Below the pieces are notes generated by a model that saw only the letters and a list, made by a program, of their open reading frames with translations, was not told where the DNA came from and did no database searches. From positions 7,034 through 71,033 of the forward strand of contig JAZKIW010000077.1 in NCBI GenBank assembly GCA_040384625.1: 64,000 nucleotides of DNA. Reading direction: 5' to 3'. This document shows, in pieces, positions 1 through 12,308 of the stretch. Both the position numbers and the translations under genes were made by a program. The stretch is from CADEEN01 sp040384625 (lineage in GTDB: Bacteria > Pseudomonadota > Gammaproteobacteria > Burkholderiales > Burkholderiaceae_C). The stretch's first letter is position 1. Every line of letters starts with the position of its first letter.

Positions 1-54
1 GCCCAGGGCATCCTAGCGCATCGACGCGCCGGGCACGAGGGCCGGAGGGCGGCG

Positions 55-1029
<975 letters not shown>

Positions 1030-1082
1030 CGTTGCGCTCCTCGAGCTTCGGGGAGCGGCAATGATAGACAGCGCGCGCTGCC

Positions 1083-1088
1083 TACAAT
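1083..1088 (+). promoter_or_regulatory. -10-like hexamer of surE
   Basis: TACAAT ends 7 bases before the surE ATG and no Shine-Dalgarno sequence lies between, so a transcript from it would be leaderless or nearly so. No convincing -35 element is seen at 16-18 bases. Confidence 0.45.
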
Positions 1089-1095
1089 GGGCCGC

Positions 1096-1851
1096 ATGCG
1101 AATCTTGATTGCGAACGACGACGGCTACCTTGCGCCCGGCCTGGCGGCGCTGGTGCAGGCCATGCAGGGCCTGGGCGAGATTGACGTGATCGCGCCGGAG
1201 CAGAACGCCAGCGGCACTTCGAATGCGCTGACGCTGAACCGGCCACTGACCGTGCACCGCGCCGTCAACGGATTCCGCTACATCAATGGCACGCCGTCGG
1301 ACAGCGTGCACGTGGCCCTTACCGGCCTCCTGCCCGAGCGGCCCGACCTGGTGCTCTCCGGCATCAACAACGGCGCCAACATGGGCGACGACACCCTGTA
1401 TTCCGGCACCGTCGCGGCGGCAATGGAGGGATTCCTGTTCGGCATCCCTTCGATCGCGTTCTCTCAGGTCGAAAAGGGCTGGGGTGAGCTCGAGGTGGCG
1501 GCCCAGGTGGCGCGATCGGTGGTCGAGCAGGTCCTCGCGCAGCCCCGCGCCGCAAGGCCCTGGCTGCTCAACGTCAACATTCCGAACCGTGCCGATGCCT
1601 TAGCGCTGCCGCGCCAGATCACGCGTCTGGGCCGCCGCCATGCCAGCGAGCCGGTGATCCGACAGACCAGCCCGCGCGGCGAAACGATCTACTGGATCGG
1701 CCCGGCCGGCGATGCACGCGAGGCCGGCGCGGGCACCGACTTCCACGCCACTGCCAGCGGCTGTGTTTCCATCACGCCCTTGCAGGTCGACCTGACCGAC
1801 CATGCCACGTTGGCCAGTTGGCGCGAGGCCTTGGGTCCTGTGGCCGGGTAA
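1096..1851 (+). CDS. surE: 5'/3'-nucleotidase SurE
   Basis: Survival protein SurE, a metal-dependent nucleoside monophosphate phosphatase of the cytosol that also acts on short polyphosphate in studied relatives. The 251-residue product begins MRILIANDDGYLAPG, with the metal-binding DD pair at residues 8-9, and has the conserved SGINNGANMGDDTLYSGTV segment near residue 90. Another ATG lies 9 bases upstream, but the chosen start places the conserved beta-strand at the N terminus. It heads the surE-pcm-nlpD-rpoS cluster that is conserved in beta- and gammaproteobacteria. Its TAA stop overlaps the pcm ATG by one base. Confidence 0.97.
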   Translation: MRILIANDDGYLAPGLAALVQAMQGLGEIDVIAPEQNASGTSNALTLNRPLTVHRAVNGFRYINGTPSDSVHVALTGLLPERPDLVLSGINNGANMGDDTLYSGTVAAAMEGFLFGIPSIAFSQVEKGWGELEVAAQVARSVVEQVLAQPRAARPWLLNVNIPNRADALALPRQITRLGRRHASEPVIRQTSPRGETIYWIGPAGDAREAGAGTDFHATASGCVSITPLQVDLTDHATLASWREALGPVAG

Positions 1852-2648
1852 TGAGCCCGCCGCCGCGCCGCTTCCCGCTGCCGCTGAACCGGGTCGGCAG
1901 AGGCGCCCCGAACACGCAGGATCAGCCTGCCAAGACTCGCTCCGGCACAGCGCAATCCGGCTCGCGCGTCGCTGCGCCGACGGGCCTGGGTCTGGACTCG
2001 ACGGCCGTGCGCGCGCGCATGGTGCAACGGCTGCGTGCCGAAGGAGCCGGTTGCGATGCGGTTCTGACCGCCCTGGGCACCGTCCCGCGCCACCAGTTTG
2101 TCGAGAGCGGACTGGCACCGCAGGCTTATGAAGATACGGCTTTGCCGATCGGTTGGGGCCAGACCATCTCCAAGCCTTCGGTGATTGCGCGCATGTTGGC
2201 CCTGCTGTTTGACGGGCGCGAATCGGCGCACAGCGGCTCGCTTGGCCGGGTGCTCGAGATCGGCACCGGCTGCGGCTATCAGGCCGCGCTGCTGACCTTG
2301 CTGTCGCAGCAGGTGATCTCGATCGAGCGTTTGCGCCCGCTGTACGAGCGTGCACGTGAGAACCTGGCGCCCATACGCAGTAACAAGCTGCGTCTAGTTT
2401 ATGGCGACGGTCGGCTCGGCCATGCGCCCAATGCGCCCTACGATGCGATCATCTGCGCCGCCGGCGGCGACGACGTGCCCACCGCCTGGCTCGAACAAAT
2501 GGCGGTCGGCGGTCGCCTGATTGCGCCGACACGCGCCGAGGTGGGGCCGGGCCAGGTGCTGCTGGTGATCGATCGCCACGCCGACGGCTGGACCCGGCGC
2601 AGCCACGAGGCCGTCCGCTTCGTGCCGTTAAGATCGGGCACGGCATGA
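1851..2648 (+). CDS. pcm: Protein-L-isoaspartate O-methyltransferase
   Basis: Repairs isoaspartyl residues in aged proteins by SAM-dependent carboxyl methylation in the cytosol. The family segments PRHQFVESGLAPQAYEDTALP, LPIGWGQTISKPSVIA and the SAM motif EIGTGCGYQ (residues 136-144) are all present. At 265 residues it is longer than the usual 205-220. The extra length is a basic, proline-rich N-terminal stretch of about 50 residues without recognisable domain, so translation could instead begin at the internal ATG that starts MVQRLRAEG. The ATG at 1851 is chosen because it overlaps the surE stop (TAATG), a typical coupling arrangement. Its own stop overlaps the nlpD start. Confidence 0.95.
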   Translation: MSPPPRRFPLPLNRVGRGAPNTQDQPAKTRSGTAQSGSRVAAPTGLGLDSTAVRARMVQRLRAEGAGCDAVLTALGTVPRHQFVESGLAPQAYEDTALPIGWGQTISKPSVIARMLALLFDGRESAHSGSLGRVLEIGTGCGYQAALLTLLSQQVISIERLRPLYERARENLAPIRSNKLRLVYGDGRLGHAPNAPYDAIICAAGGDDVPTAWLEQMAVGGRLIAPTRAEVGPGQVLLVIDRHADGWTRRSHEAVRFVPLRSGTA

Positions 2649-3559
2649 TGATCACGTCCCATCGAACCAACGACAAGGCCTCGATAGGCCCGCGAGCGAT
2701 CGTGTGCGCCGCGGCCATGGCCGCCCTGCTCGGCGCATGCGCGTCGCCGTCGCACAAGGCCCCGGTCGAGGACCGGGGTGCCCGCAGTGGCGGAACAGCT
2801 TCGGCGACGCCGGTGCAGCCAGCCGATGGGTCCAAGGCACTGCCAGTTGCCGAGAACGCCGGCAAGCCGGGCTACTACACCGTCAGGCCGGGGGACACGC
2901 TGATCCGCGTCGGCCTCGAGAGCGGTCAGAACTGGCGTGATATCGCGCGCTGGAACAACATCGACAACCCGAACCTGCTCGAAGTCGGCCAGGTGTTGCG
3001 CGTCACTGCTCCGGGCACTGACGTCGCGGCCACCACCACACGGGCGGTGCCACCGACCAAGGTCGAAGCGCGCCCGCTCGATGGCGGCGTCACGACGCCC
3101 GCGGTCGCCCCTGCGTCCTCGCCGGCAGCTATTGCGCCTGCTGCGGCCCCGGCCGCCGCGCCGTCAGCCGCCTCGGCGGTGCCGCGCGACGAAGAAGTGG
3201 CGTGGGCCTGGCCCGCTGGCGGCACTGTCGCGACACCCTTCGACGAGGCCCGCAACAAGGGCCTGGTGTTCACAGGCAAGGCCGGCGACCCGGTTTTCGC
3301 CGCGGGTGATGGCCGTGTGATCTATGTCGGTTCGGGCGTTCGTGGCTACGGCAACCTGGTGATCGTCAAGCACAACAACACCTTCCTCACGGCCTACGCG
3401 CACAACCAGGCCCTGCTGGTCAAGGAAGACCAGGTCGTGCGCCGCGGCCAGAAGATCGCCGAGATGGGTTCGAGCGACGCTGAACGGGTGCAGTTGCACT
3501 TCGAGATTCGGCGCCTCGGCAAGCCGGTCGACCCGGCGCGGCTGCTGCCGCCGCGTTAG
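2645..3559 (+). CDS. nlpD: NlpD-like lipoprotein, LysM and degenerate M23 domain
   Basis: Outer-membrane lipoprotein of the NlpD/EnvC type, which in studied relatives activates septal amidases instead of cutting peptidoglycan itself. The N terminus carries a signal with lipobox LLGAC (Cys about residue 32). A LysM domain follows (YYTVRPGDTL onward, about residues 77-121), then an alanine/proline-rich linker, then a C-terminal M23 fold. In the M23 domain the first zinc-ligand motif is replaced by GLVFTGKAGDPV, with no His, which supports an activator role. The gene overlaps pcm by ATGA and ends 23 bases before rpoS. In E. coli the main rpoS promoter lies inside nlpD; that position is plausible here but I cannot point to it. 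Confidence 0.93.
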   Translation: MMITSHRTNDKASIGPRAIVCAAAMAALLGACASPSHKAPVEDRGARSGGTASATPVQPADGSKALPVAENAGKPGYYTVRPGDTLIRVGLESGQNWRDIARWNNIDNPNLLEVGQVLRVTAPGTDVAATTTRAVPPTKVEARPLDGGVTTPAVAPASSPAAIAPAAAPAAAPSAASAVPRDEEVAWAWPAGGTVATPFDEARNKGLVFTGKAGDPVFAAGDGRVIYVGSGVRGYGNLVIVKHNNTFLTAYAHNQALLVKEDQVVRRGQKIAEMGSSDAERVQLHFEIRRLGKPVDPARLLPPR

Positions 3560-3582
3560 TAGACCGCAACGGACGCTTCAAG

Positions 3583-4566
3583 ATGACGGTGCGCTCGCTG
3601 CAGCAAGCCGGACAAGTCGGGGGCAACGGCGTCGCCGAGATCGCAGTGTCGGCGCTCGCCCCGGACGATGCCTCGGCCGCACTGGACATCGCCGCGGGCG
3701 ATGCCGATGCGTCGAACACCCTGCAGACCTATCTGCGCGAGATCCGGCGCGCCCCGCTGTTCACCCCCGAGCAGGAGTACGCCACGGCGCTGCGTGCGCG
3801 TGCGGGTGACTTTGCCGCACGCCAACAGATGATCGAGCGCAACCTGCGCCTGGTGGTCAGCATCGCCAAGAACTATCTCGGCCGCGGCATGCCGATGACC
3901 GACCTGATCGAGGAGGGCAATCTCGGCCTGATGCATGCCACCGCCAAGTTCGAGCCCGAGCGCGGCTTTCGCTTCTCGACCTATGCCTCTTGGTGGATTC
4001 GCCAGAGCATCGAGCGTTCGATCATGCACCAAGCGCGATTGGTGCGACTGCCGGTGCACGTGGTGCGCGAGCTCAACCAAGTGCTCAAGGCCCGGCGCGC
4101 GCTCGAAGCGGCGCGCAGCGCGCTGGTCGACGACCGGCCGGTGAGCGTCGACCAGATTGCCGCCGAGCTCGGTCGGCCGCGCAGCGAAGTGGCCGAACTG
4201 TTGCGCTTCGCCGAGGCCCCTGCATCGCTCGATGCGCCGCGAGACGCGGGACGCGAGAGCGAGCCGACCGGTGAGTCTCTGCTCGACGGGGTGGCCGATG
4301 ATGCGGCCGTCGACCCGATGGGTCACACCCTGCACAACGAGGTGGAGTCGTTGCTGGACGGCGAACTGGCGGCATTGAATCATCGCGAGCGCGAGGTACT
4401 GACCGGCCGTTTCGGCCTGCATGACCATGAACCCGAGACGCTGGAGGCACTGGCCGAGCGCATGGGCCTGACGCGCGAGCGCATCCGCCAGATCCAGCAA
4501 GAGGCGCTGCAGAAGTTGAAGCGCCACATGGCGCGCCACGGCATCGACCGCGACTCGGTGTTCTGA
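3583..4566 (+). CDS. rpoS: RNA polymerase sigma factor RpoS
   Basis: Sigma-38-type factor for the general stress/stationary-phase response, binding core RNA polymerase. The 327-residue product has the region 1.2 start DTLQTYLREI-like segment (NTLQTYLREIRRAPLFT), region 2 (DLIEEGNLGLMHATAKFE; FSTYASWWIRQSIERSIMHQ) and a region 4 helix-turn-helix LTRERIRQIQQEALQKLKRH near the C terminus. The 50 or so residues before region 1.2 are poorly conserved, as usual. Downstream position after nlpD confirms RpoS over RpoD or RpoH. Expression is probably from nlpD readthrough plus an internal promoter. No long A/T-rich leader is present between nlpD and rpoS. Confidence 0.96.
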   Translation: MTVRSLQQAGQVGGNGVAEIAVSALAPDDASAALDIAAGDADASNTLQTYLREIRRAPLFTPEQEYATALRARAGDFAARQQMIERNLRLVVSIAKNYLGRGMPMTDLIEEGNLGLMHATAKFEPERGFRFSTYASWWIRQSIERSIMHQARLVRLPVHVVRELNQVLKARRALEAARSALVDDRPVSVDQIAAELGRPRSEVAELLRFAEAPASLDAPRDAGRESEPTGESLLDGVADDAAVDPMGHTLHNEVESLLDGELAALNHREREVLTGRFGLHDHEPETLEALAERMGLTRERIRQIQQEALQKLKRHMARHGIDRDSVF

Positions 4567-4580
4567 GTCGCTGCCATGCC

Positions 4581-4597
4581 GCCCGGATAATCCGGGC
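4581..4597 (+). promoter_or_regulatory. Palindrome with -10 hexamer before rlmD
   Basis: A 7-bp perfect inverted repeat, GCCCGGA-TAA-TCCGGGC, contains GATAAT (4586-4591) and ends 2 bases before the rlmD ATG at 4600. GATAAT is 8 bases from the start codon, the spacing of a leaderless promoter. The palindrome could also be an operator or an RNA hairpin at the end of the rpoS message; it has no T-tract and so is not a convincing intrinsic terminator. Confidence 0.45.
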
Positions 4598-4599
4598 CC

Positions 4600-5961
4600 A
4601 TGACAGCAGACAACGAGTGGCTGAAGGTCGAGTCCCTCGACCTCGAGGCCCAGGGCGTGGCGCACGACGCCGAAGGTAAGGTGGTATTCATCGAAGGCGC
4701 GTTGCCCGGCGAGACCGTGCAGGTGCGTGTGAATCGGCGCAAGAACCAGTGGGAGCAGGCCACGCTCACGGCGGTTGGGCACGAGAGCGCGTCGAGGGTG
4801 CGGCCGGCGTGCCCGCACTTCGGCCTTCACGCCGGCGCATGTGGCGGTTGCAAGATGCAGCACCTGCACCCCGCGGCCCAGGTCGCCGTCAAGCAGCGGG
4901 CGCTGGAAGACAGCCTGTGGCACCTCGGTAAGGTCAAGGCGGAACGGGTTCTGAGGCCGATCGAAGGCCCGGCCTGGGGCTATCGCCAGCGCGCGCGCCT
5001 GTCGGTTCGCCACGTGGTGAAGAAGGGCACCGTGCTGGTCGGCTTCCATGAACGCAAGTCGAGCTTCATCGCCGACATGCAGACCTGCGCCGTTCTGCCG
5101 GCGCGTGTGAGCGCGCTCTTGCTGCCGCTGCGCGCGCTGGTGATGGCGATGGACGCGTGCCAGCGGCTGCCGCAGATTGAGCTGGCGCAGGGCGACGAGG
5201 TGTTGGCCCTGGTGTTGCGGCACCTCGAACCCTTGTCCGCCGCCGATCTCGAACGTCTGCGCGCCTTCGGCCAGCTGCACGGTGTCCAGTGGTGGCTGCA
5301 GGCCAAGGGGCCCGAGACAGCACAGCGTCTGGACGCCGCCGACGGCCCGCAGTTGAGTTACTCGCTATCGGAGTTCGGCATCGACATGCCGTTCAGACCG
5401 ACCGACTTCACGCAGGTCAATCCGGCCATCAACAACGTGCTGGTCGGGCGCGCGCTGCGCTTGCTGGAAGTCGAGGCCCATGAGAACGTGATCGACTGGT
5501 TCTGTGGCCTCGGCAACTTCACGTTGCCGTTGGCCACCCAGGCGCGCTCGGTGCTCGGCATCGAAGGCAGCGAGACCCTGGTCCAGCGCGCAGCGGCAAA
5601 TGCCGAACGCAATGGCCTGGGCGCCAACACCCGTTTCGAGGTGCGTAACCTGTTCGAGCTGAGTGGGCCGCAACTCCCGGCCTTCGGGGCAGCGGAGAAG
5701 TGGCTCGTCGACCCGCCGCGCGAAGGGGCGTTCGCCCTGGCCAAGGGCCTGGCCGAACTGCACGCTGAGCCGGGTGCCGCGCCCGGCTGGGCGCCGCCCC
5801 AGAGGATCGTCTACGTCAGTTGCAACCCGGCGACGCTGGCGCGCGACGCCGGGTTGCTGGTGCACCAGGCCGGCTATCACTGCTCGGCGGCCGGAGCGGT
5901 GAATATGTTTCCGCACACAGCCCACGTCGAAAGCATCGCTGTTTTCGACCGCAACCCGTAG
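4600..5961 (+). CDS. rlmD: 23S rRNA (uracil-1939-C5)-methyltransferase
   Basis: SAM-dependent methyltransferase that modifies U1939 of 23S rRNA. The N-terminal TRAM domain (residues about 1-65) precedes an iron-sulfur cysteine set: CPHFGLHAGACGGCKMQ, plus a further Cys in MQTCAVLP. The C-terminal half has the Rossmann motif IDWFCGLGNFTLPLA and the catalytic VYVSCNPATLARD. The 453 residues match the RlmD family. TRAM plus the cysteine motif fits RlmD or RlmCD-type enzymes better than TrmA. It is probably transcribed separately from rpoS through the -10-like element before it. No ribosome-binding site is visible. Confidence 0.95.
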   Translation: MTADNEWLKVESLDLEAQGVAHDAEGKVVFIEGALPGETVQVRVNRRKNQWEQATLTAVGHESASRVRPACPHFGLHAGACGGCKMQHLHPAAQVAVKQRALEDSLWHLGKVKAERVLRPIEGPAWGYRQRARLSVRHVVKKGTVLVGFHERKSSFIADMQTCAVLPARVSALLLPLRALVMAMDACQRLPQIELAQGDEVLALVLRHLEPLSAADLERLRAFGQLHGVQWWLQAKGPETAQRLDAADGPQLSYSLSEFGIDMPFRPTDFTQVNPAINNVLVGRALRLLEVEAHENVIDWFCGLGNFTLPLATQARSVLGIEGSETLVQRAAANAERNGLGANTRFEVRNLFELSGPQLPAFGAAEKWLVDPPREGAFALAKGLAELHAEPGAAPGWAPPQRIVYVSCNPATLARDAGLLVHQAGYHCSAAGAVNMFPHTAHVESIAVFDRNP

Positions 5962-5966
5962 CGCAC

Positions 5967-5994
5967 AAAGAAAAGGGGCCCCGGAAGGGGGCCC
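5967..5994 (-). terminator. Intrinsic terminator of the Bax-inhibitor gene
   Basis: A GC-only 7-bp stem pairs 5976-5982 with 5988-5994 around a GGAAG loop. Read on the minus strand it is followed by TTTTCTTTG. It lies 22 bases after the stop of the minus-strand gene and 14 bases after the stop of rlmD, so the hairpin may also block convergent transcription from rlmD. Confidence 0.85.
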
Positions 5995-6015
5995 GCTGAG
6001 AATCTGTGAGAAGCC

Positions 6016-6714
6016 TCAGTCTCTTTCGCCGCCGAAGATGCCCAGCAGCGCCAGCAGGCTCTGGAACACGTTGTAGATGTCCAGGTAGATCGCCAGCGTG
6101 GCCGAGACATAGTTGGTCTCTCCGCCGTCGATCACGCGCTTCAGGTCATAAAGCATGAAGGCCGAGAACAGGCCGATGGCGATGACCGACAGCGTGACCA
6201 TCAGTGCGCTCGACTGCACAAAGATGTTGATCACCCCGGCCACCAGCAGCAGGATCGCGCCGACGAACAGGAACTTGCCCATGTTCGACAGATCGCGCTT
6301 GATCACGCTGGCCAGGCTGGCCATCGCAAAAAAGACCGCGGCGGTACCACCGAAGGCGGTCATGATCAACGACGATCCGTTGCTGAACCCGAGGATCGCG
6401 GCCAATAGGCGCGACAACATCAGCCCCATGAAGAACGTGAAGGCCAGCAGCAGCCCGACGCCGGCGCTAGAGTTCTTGTACTTCTCGATCGCGAACATCA
6501 GGCCGAAGGCTCCGACCAGGAACACGATCATGCTCAGGCCCATGCCCATCGAGGCCATGATGCCGGTCTGGACGCCGATCCAGGCGCCGAGCACCGTTGG
6601 GACCAGCGACAATGCCAGCAGCCAATAGGTATTGCGCAGGACGCGGTTGCGCTGCTCGACCAGCGGGCCGGATCCGACCTGACCAGCGTAAGCCGTTTGC
6701 AGTTGTTCGTTCAT
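6016..6714 (-). CDS. Bax inhibitor-1 family (YbhL/YccA-like) membrane protein
   Basis: Integral inner-membrane protein of the BI-1/UPF0005 family. Characterised members modulate membrane proteases such as FtsH (E. coli YccA) or act as pH-sensitive ion leaks; which applies here is not known. The 232 residues contain about seven hydrophobic segments, a cytosolic N terminus beginning MNEQLQTAY, and the typical C-terminal part SAFMLYDLKRVIDGGETNYVS followed by the last segment. The start at 6714 is supported by GGAGGT just upstream. A -10-like TAGAAT lies at 6773-6768. It is transcribed alone and ends in a strong terminator. ftsH is present further along this window, which makes the YccA comparison relevant. 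Confidence 0.92.
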   Translation of the reverse strand: MNEQLQTAYAGQVGSGPLVEQRNRVLRNTYWLLALSLVPTVLGAWIGVQTGIMASMGMGLSMIVFLVGAFGLMFAIEKYKNSSAGVGLLLAFTFFMGLMLSRLLAAILGFSNGSSLIMTAFGGTAAVFFAMASLASVIKRDLSNMGKFLFVGAILLLVAGVINIFVQSSALMVTLSVIAIGLFSAFMLYDLKRVIDGGETNYVSATLAIYLDIYNVFQSLLALLGIFGGERD

Positions 6715-6767
6715 CGCCACGGACCTCCAGTAGATGTGAGTGACGCGGGGTATGACCCGCACTGCGC

Positions 6768-6796
6768 ATTCTAGTTCCCCACCCCGAAACTCGGAA
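6768..6796 (-). promoter_or_regulatory. Putative promoter of the Bax-inhibitor gene
   Basis: On the minus strand TTCCGA (6796-6791), a 17-base spacer and TAGAAT (6773-6768) give a weak -35 with a good -10. The leader would be about 50 bases and carries the GGAGGT ribosome site. Confidence 0.45.
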
Positions 6797-6822
6797 ATAA
6801 CCCAGTCACGAAGCCGCCGCCC

Positions 6823-7230
6823 ATGAAAACCAAGCCATTCCTGGGCCTTGCAGATGCCCGCCGCATCGCTGCCGCTGCTGAGGCAGAGGCGCAGCAGAAC
6901 CAATGGGCGGTCGCGATCGCCATCGTCGACGATGGTGGCCACTTGCTGTGGCTCCAGCGTCTGGACGGCACGGCGCCGATTTCCGCGCAGATCGCACCGG
7001 CCAAGGCGCGAACCGCGGCGCTCGGCCGGCGCGACAGCCGCGTCTATGAGGAGATGATCAATGGGCCGCGCGCGGCTTTCCTGAGCGCGCCCGGGCTGGA
7101 GGGCATGCTCGAGGGCGGGGTGCCGGTGATGGTCGATGGGCATTGCATCGGCGCAGTCGGCGTCAGCGGCGTCAAGTCGAGCGAAGACGCCCAGATCGCG
7201 CGCGCCGGCATTGCCGCGCTGCTGCCGTGA
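6823..7230 (+). CDS. GlcG/HbpS family protein
   Basis: Small protein of the GlcG/HbpS (former DUF336) family. Members include heme-binding sensors and accessory proteins of glycolate, propanediol and aromatic pathways; no specific role can be assigned. The 135 residues carry the family segments VAIAIVDDGGHLLWLQRLDGT (residues about 30-50), the APAKARTAALGRRDS stretch and the C-terminal GAVGVSGVKSSEDAQIARAG. No signal peptide or membrane segment is seen, so it is presumably cytosolic. It sits alone between a divergent membrane-protein gene and carA, with no catabolic neighbour. No clear ribosome site precedes the ATG. Confidence 0.82.
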   Translation: MKTKPFLGLADARRIAAAAEAEAQQNQWAVAIAIVDDGGHLLWLQRLDGTAPISAQIAPAKARTAALGRRDSRVYEEMINGPRAAFLSAPGLEGMLEGGVPVMVDGHCIGAVGVSGVKSSEDAQIARAGIAALLP

Positions 7231-7232
7231 TG

Positions 7233-7260
7233 CGGACAAGCCGCACGCTGACTTTATAAT
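7233..7260 (+). promoter_or_regulatory. Promoter of carAB
   Basis: CGGACA (7233-7238, 4 of 6 consensus), a 16-base spacer and a perfect TATAAT (7255-7260). It gives a leader of about 50 bases before carA. No ArgR or PurR box was recognised. Confidence 0.7.
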
Positions 7261-7319
7261 TCGATGGTTTTGCCCGCACCCATCGCCCCTGTGCCGGGCA
7301 CCCTGTTCCGGAGCCCGTC

Positions 7320-8472
7320 TTGCTGCCTGTCCTGCCTCCCGCCGTCCTTGCCCTCGCAGACGGCACGGTGTTTCACGGCACCTCGATTGGCGCCGCCGGG
7401 CACACCGTCGGCGAAGTCGTGTTCAATACGGCCCTCAGCGGCTACCAGGAAATCCTCACCGATCCGAGCTATTGCCGCCAGATCGTCACGCTGACCTACC
7501 CGCACATCGGCAGCTACGGCATCAACGAAGAGGACGTTGAAGCGAGTCGGGTCTTTGCCGCCGGTCTGGTCATCCGGGACCTGCCGGTGCTGGCTTCCAA
7601 CTTTCGCAGCACGGCCACGCTGGCCGAGTACCTGGCGCGCGAAGGCACCGTCGCGATCGCCGACATCGACACGCGCAGACTGACGCGCCACCTGCGCACG
7701 CACGGCGCGCAGAACGGCTGCATCGTGGCATTTGCGGCTGGCGCCCAGATCGGTGCCGCGCAGGTGAACGAGGCGTTGGCCATCGCGCGCGGTGCGCCGA
7801 GCATGAGCGGCTTGGACCTCGCCAAGGTGGTGTCGGTGAGCGAACCCTATGCATGGGCCGAGACCGAGTGGAGCCTCGGGACCGGCTACGGTGCGCTGAC
7901 GGCGCCGCGCTTTCACGTGGTGGCCTACGACTTCGGCGTCAAGCGAAACATCCTGCGCATGTTGGCCAGCCGCGGTTGCCGCATCAGTGTGGTGCCGGCG
8001 CAGACGTCGGCCAGTGAAGTGCTCGCGCTCGCGCCCGACGGCGTCTTCCTCAGCAACGGCCCAGGCGATCCGGAACCGTGTGGCTACGCCATCGATGCCA
8101 CCCGCAGCCTGATCGAACGGGGCCTACCGACCTTCGGCATCTGCCTCGGTCACCAGATCCTGGCTCTGGCCTCGGGTGCGAGGACTTTCAAGATGAAGTT
8201 CGGCCACCACGGAGCCAACCATCCGGTAAAGGATCTGGACAGCGGCCGCGTCAGCATCACCAGCCAGAACCACGGCTTCGCAGTTGACGAGAAGACCTTG
8301 CCGCCCAACCTGCGGGCGACGCACGTGAGCCTGTTCGATGGCACCTTGCAGGGCCTGGCGCGGACCGACAGGCCGGCCTTTTGCTTCCAGGGCCATCCGG
8401 AGGCATCGCCCGGACCGCACGACATCGCCTACCTGTTCGACCGATTCACTGCGCTGATGGCGGAGACGAAGC

Positions 8473-8480
<8 letters not shown>
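7320..8480 (+). CDS. carA: Carbamoyl-phosphate synthase small subunit
   Basis: Glutamine amidotransferase subunit that hydrolyses glutamine and passes ammonia to CarB for carbamoyl phosphate, feeding pyrimidine and arginine synthesis. The 386 residues include the N-terminal CarA-specific domain (LADGTVFHG; FNTALSGYQEILTDPSY) and a C-terminal class I amidotransferase domain with nucleophile Cys275 in GICLGHQ and the later Gln/His part CFQGHPEASPGP. No ATG is available at the right place. The TTG at 7320 is chosen because GGAG lies 6 bases upstream and the N terminus then matches the family. Its stop overlaps the carB start by 8 bases, so the two subunits are translationally coupled. Confidence 0.96.
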
Positions 8481-11724
<3,244 letters not shown>

Positions 11725-11727
<3 letters not shown>

Positions 11728-11779
11728 AATCCATGCCAGTCACCCGCCGCCAGGCGTCCCTACCGGACCCAGGCGGCGG
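11725..11779 (+). promoter_or_regulatory. Structured carB-greA junction
   Basis: TAGAAT (11725-11730) overlaps the carB stop and could be a -10 for greA. It is followed by a long hairpin: CCGCCGCC (11744-11751) pairs with GGCGGCGG (11772-11779), and inside it GTCC (11756-11759) pairs with GGAC (11765-11768). The bases after the stem are only moderately T-rich (CTTCGTTTCTG). It may be the carAB terminator, an attenuator in a greA leader, or both. Confidence 0.5.
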
Positions 11780-11831
11780 CTTCGTTTCTGACGGGCCGGA
11801 TTCGGCACCGTTATCCGGTACTCACAGTCCC

Positions 11832-12308
11832 ATGGCCTCTGTTCCCCTGACCGTCCGCGGCCTGCAAAAGCTCAAAGCCGAGCTGCAGCAATTGAAGGGT
11901 GTCGAACGCCACGCCGTGATCCAGGCCATTGCCGAGGCGCGCGCCCAGGGGGACCTGTCGGAGAACGCCGAATACGAGGCTGCCAAGGACAAGCAGGGCT
12001 TCATCGAAGGCCGCATCCTCGAACTCGAGGGCAAGTTGGCGGCTGCGCAGGTGATCGATCCGGCGACGCTGGATGCCGGCGGACGGGTGGTCTTCGGCGC
12101 CACGGTCGACCTGGAAGAGGAAGCCGGGGGCGTGAAGGTCACCTACCAGATCGTCGGCGACGATGAGGCCGACCTGAAGCTGGGCCTGATCTCGATCAGC
12201 TCGCCGATCGCGCGCGCCTTGATCGGCAAGGAAGTCGGCGATGTGGCCGACGTTCAGGCACCCGGCGGCGTCAAGAGCTACGAGATCATGGACGTGCGCT
12301 ACGTCTGA
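11832..12308 (+). CDS. greA: Transcription elongation factor GreA
   Basis: Secondary-channel factor that stimulates RNA polymerase to cleave backtracked transcripts. The 158-residue product has an N-terminal coiled coil with the acidic tip region (EARAQGDLSENAEYEAAKDKQ, residues about 36-56) and a C-terminal FKBP-like domain (GATVDLEEEAGGVKVTYQIVGDDEAD). Upstream in-frame sequence is not protein-like, and the ATG at 11832 gives standard length. Its last 10 bases overlap the 3' end of convergent yhbY, so the two stop codons lie inside each other's genes. No strong ribosome site is seen. Confidence 0.97.
   Translation: MASVPLTVRGLQKLKAELQQLKGVERHAVIQAIAEARAQGDLSENAEYEAAKDKQGFIEGRILELEGKLAAAQVIDPATLDAGGRVVFGATVDLEEEAGGVKVTYQIVGDDEADLKLGLISISSPIARALIGKEVGDVADVQAPGGVKSYEIMDVRYV

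Noticed and set aside
3556..5280. A 574-codon minus-strand frame across rpoS and rlmD
   Set aside because: Antisense shadow; rpoS and rlmD have full conserved motifs.
7264..7494. A small frame starting with ATG just after the carAB -10
   Set aside because: It overlaps carA out of frame, has no ribosome site and no protein-like sequence; only a coincidental ATG near the promoter.
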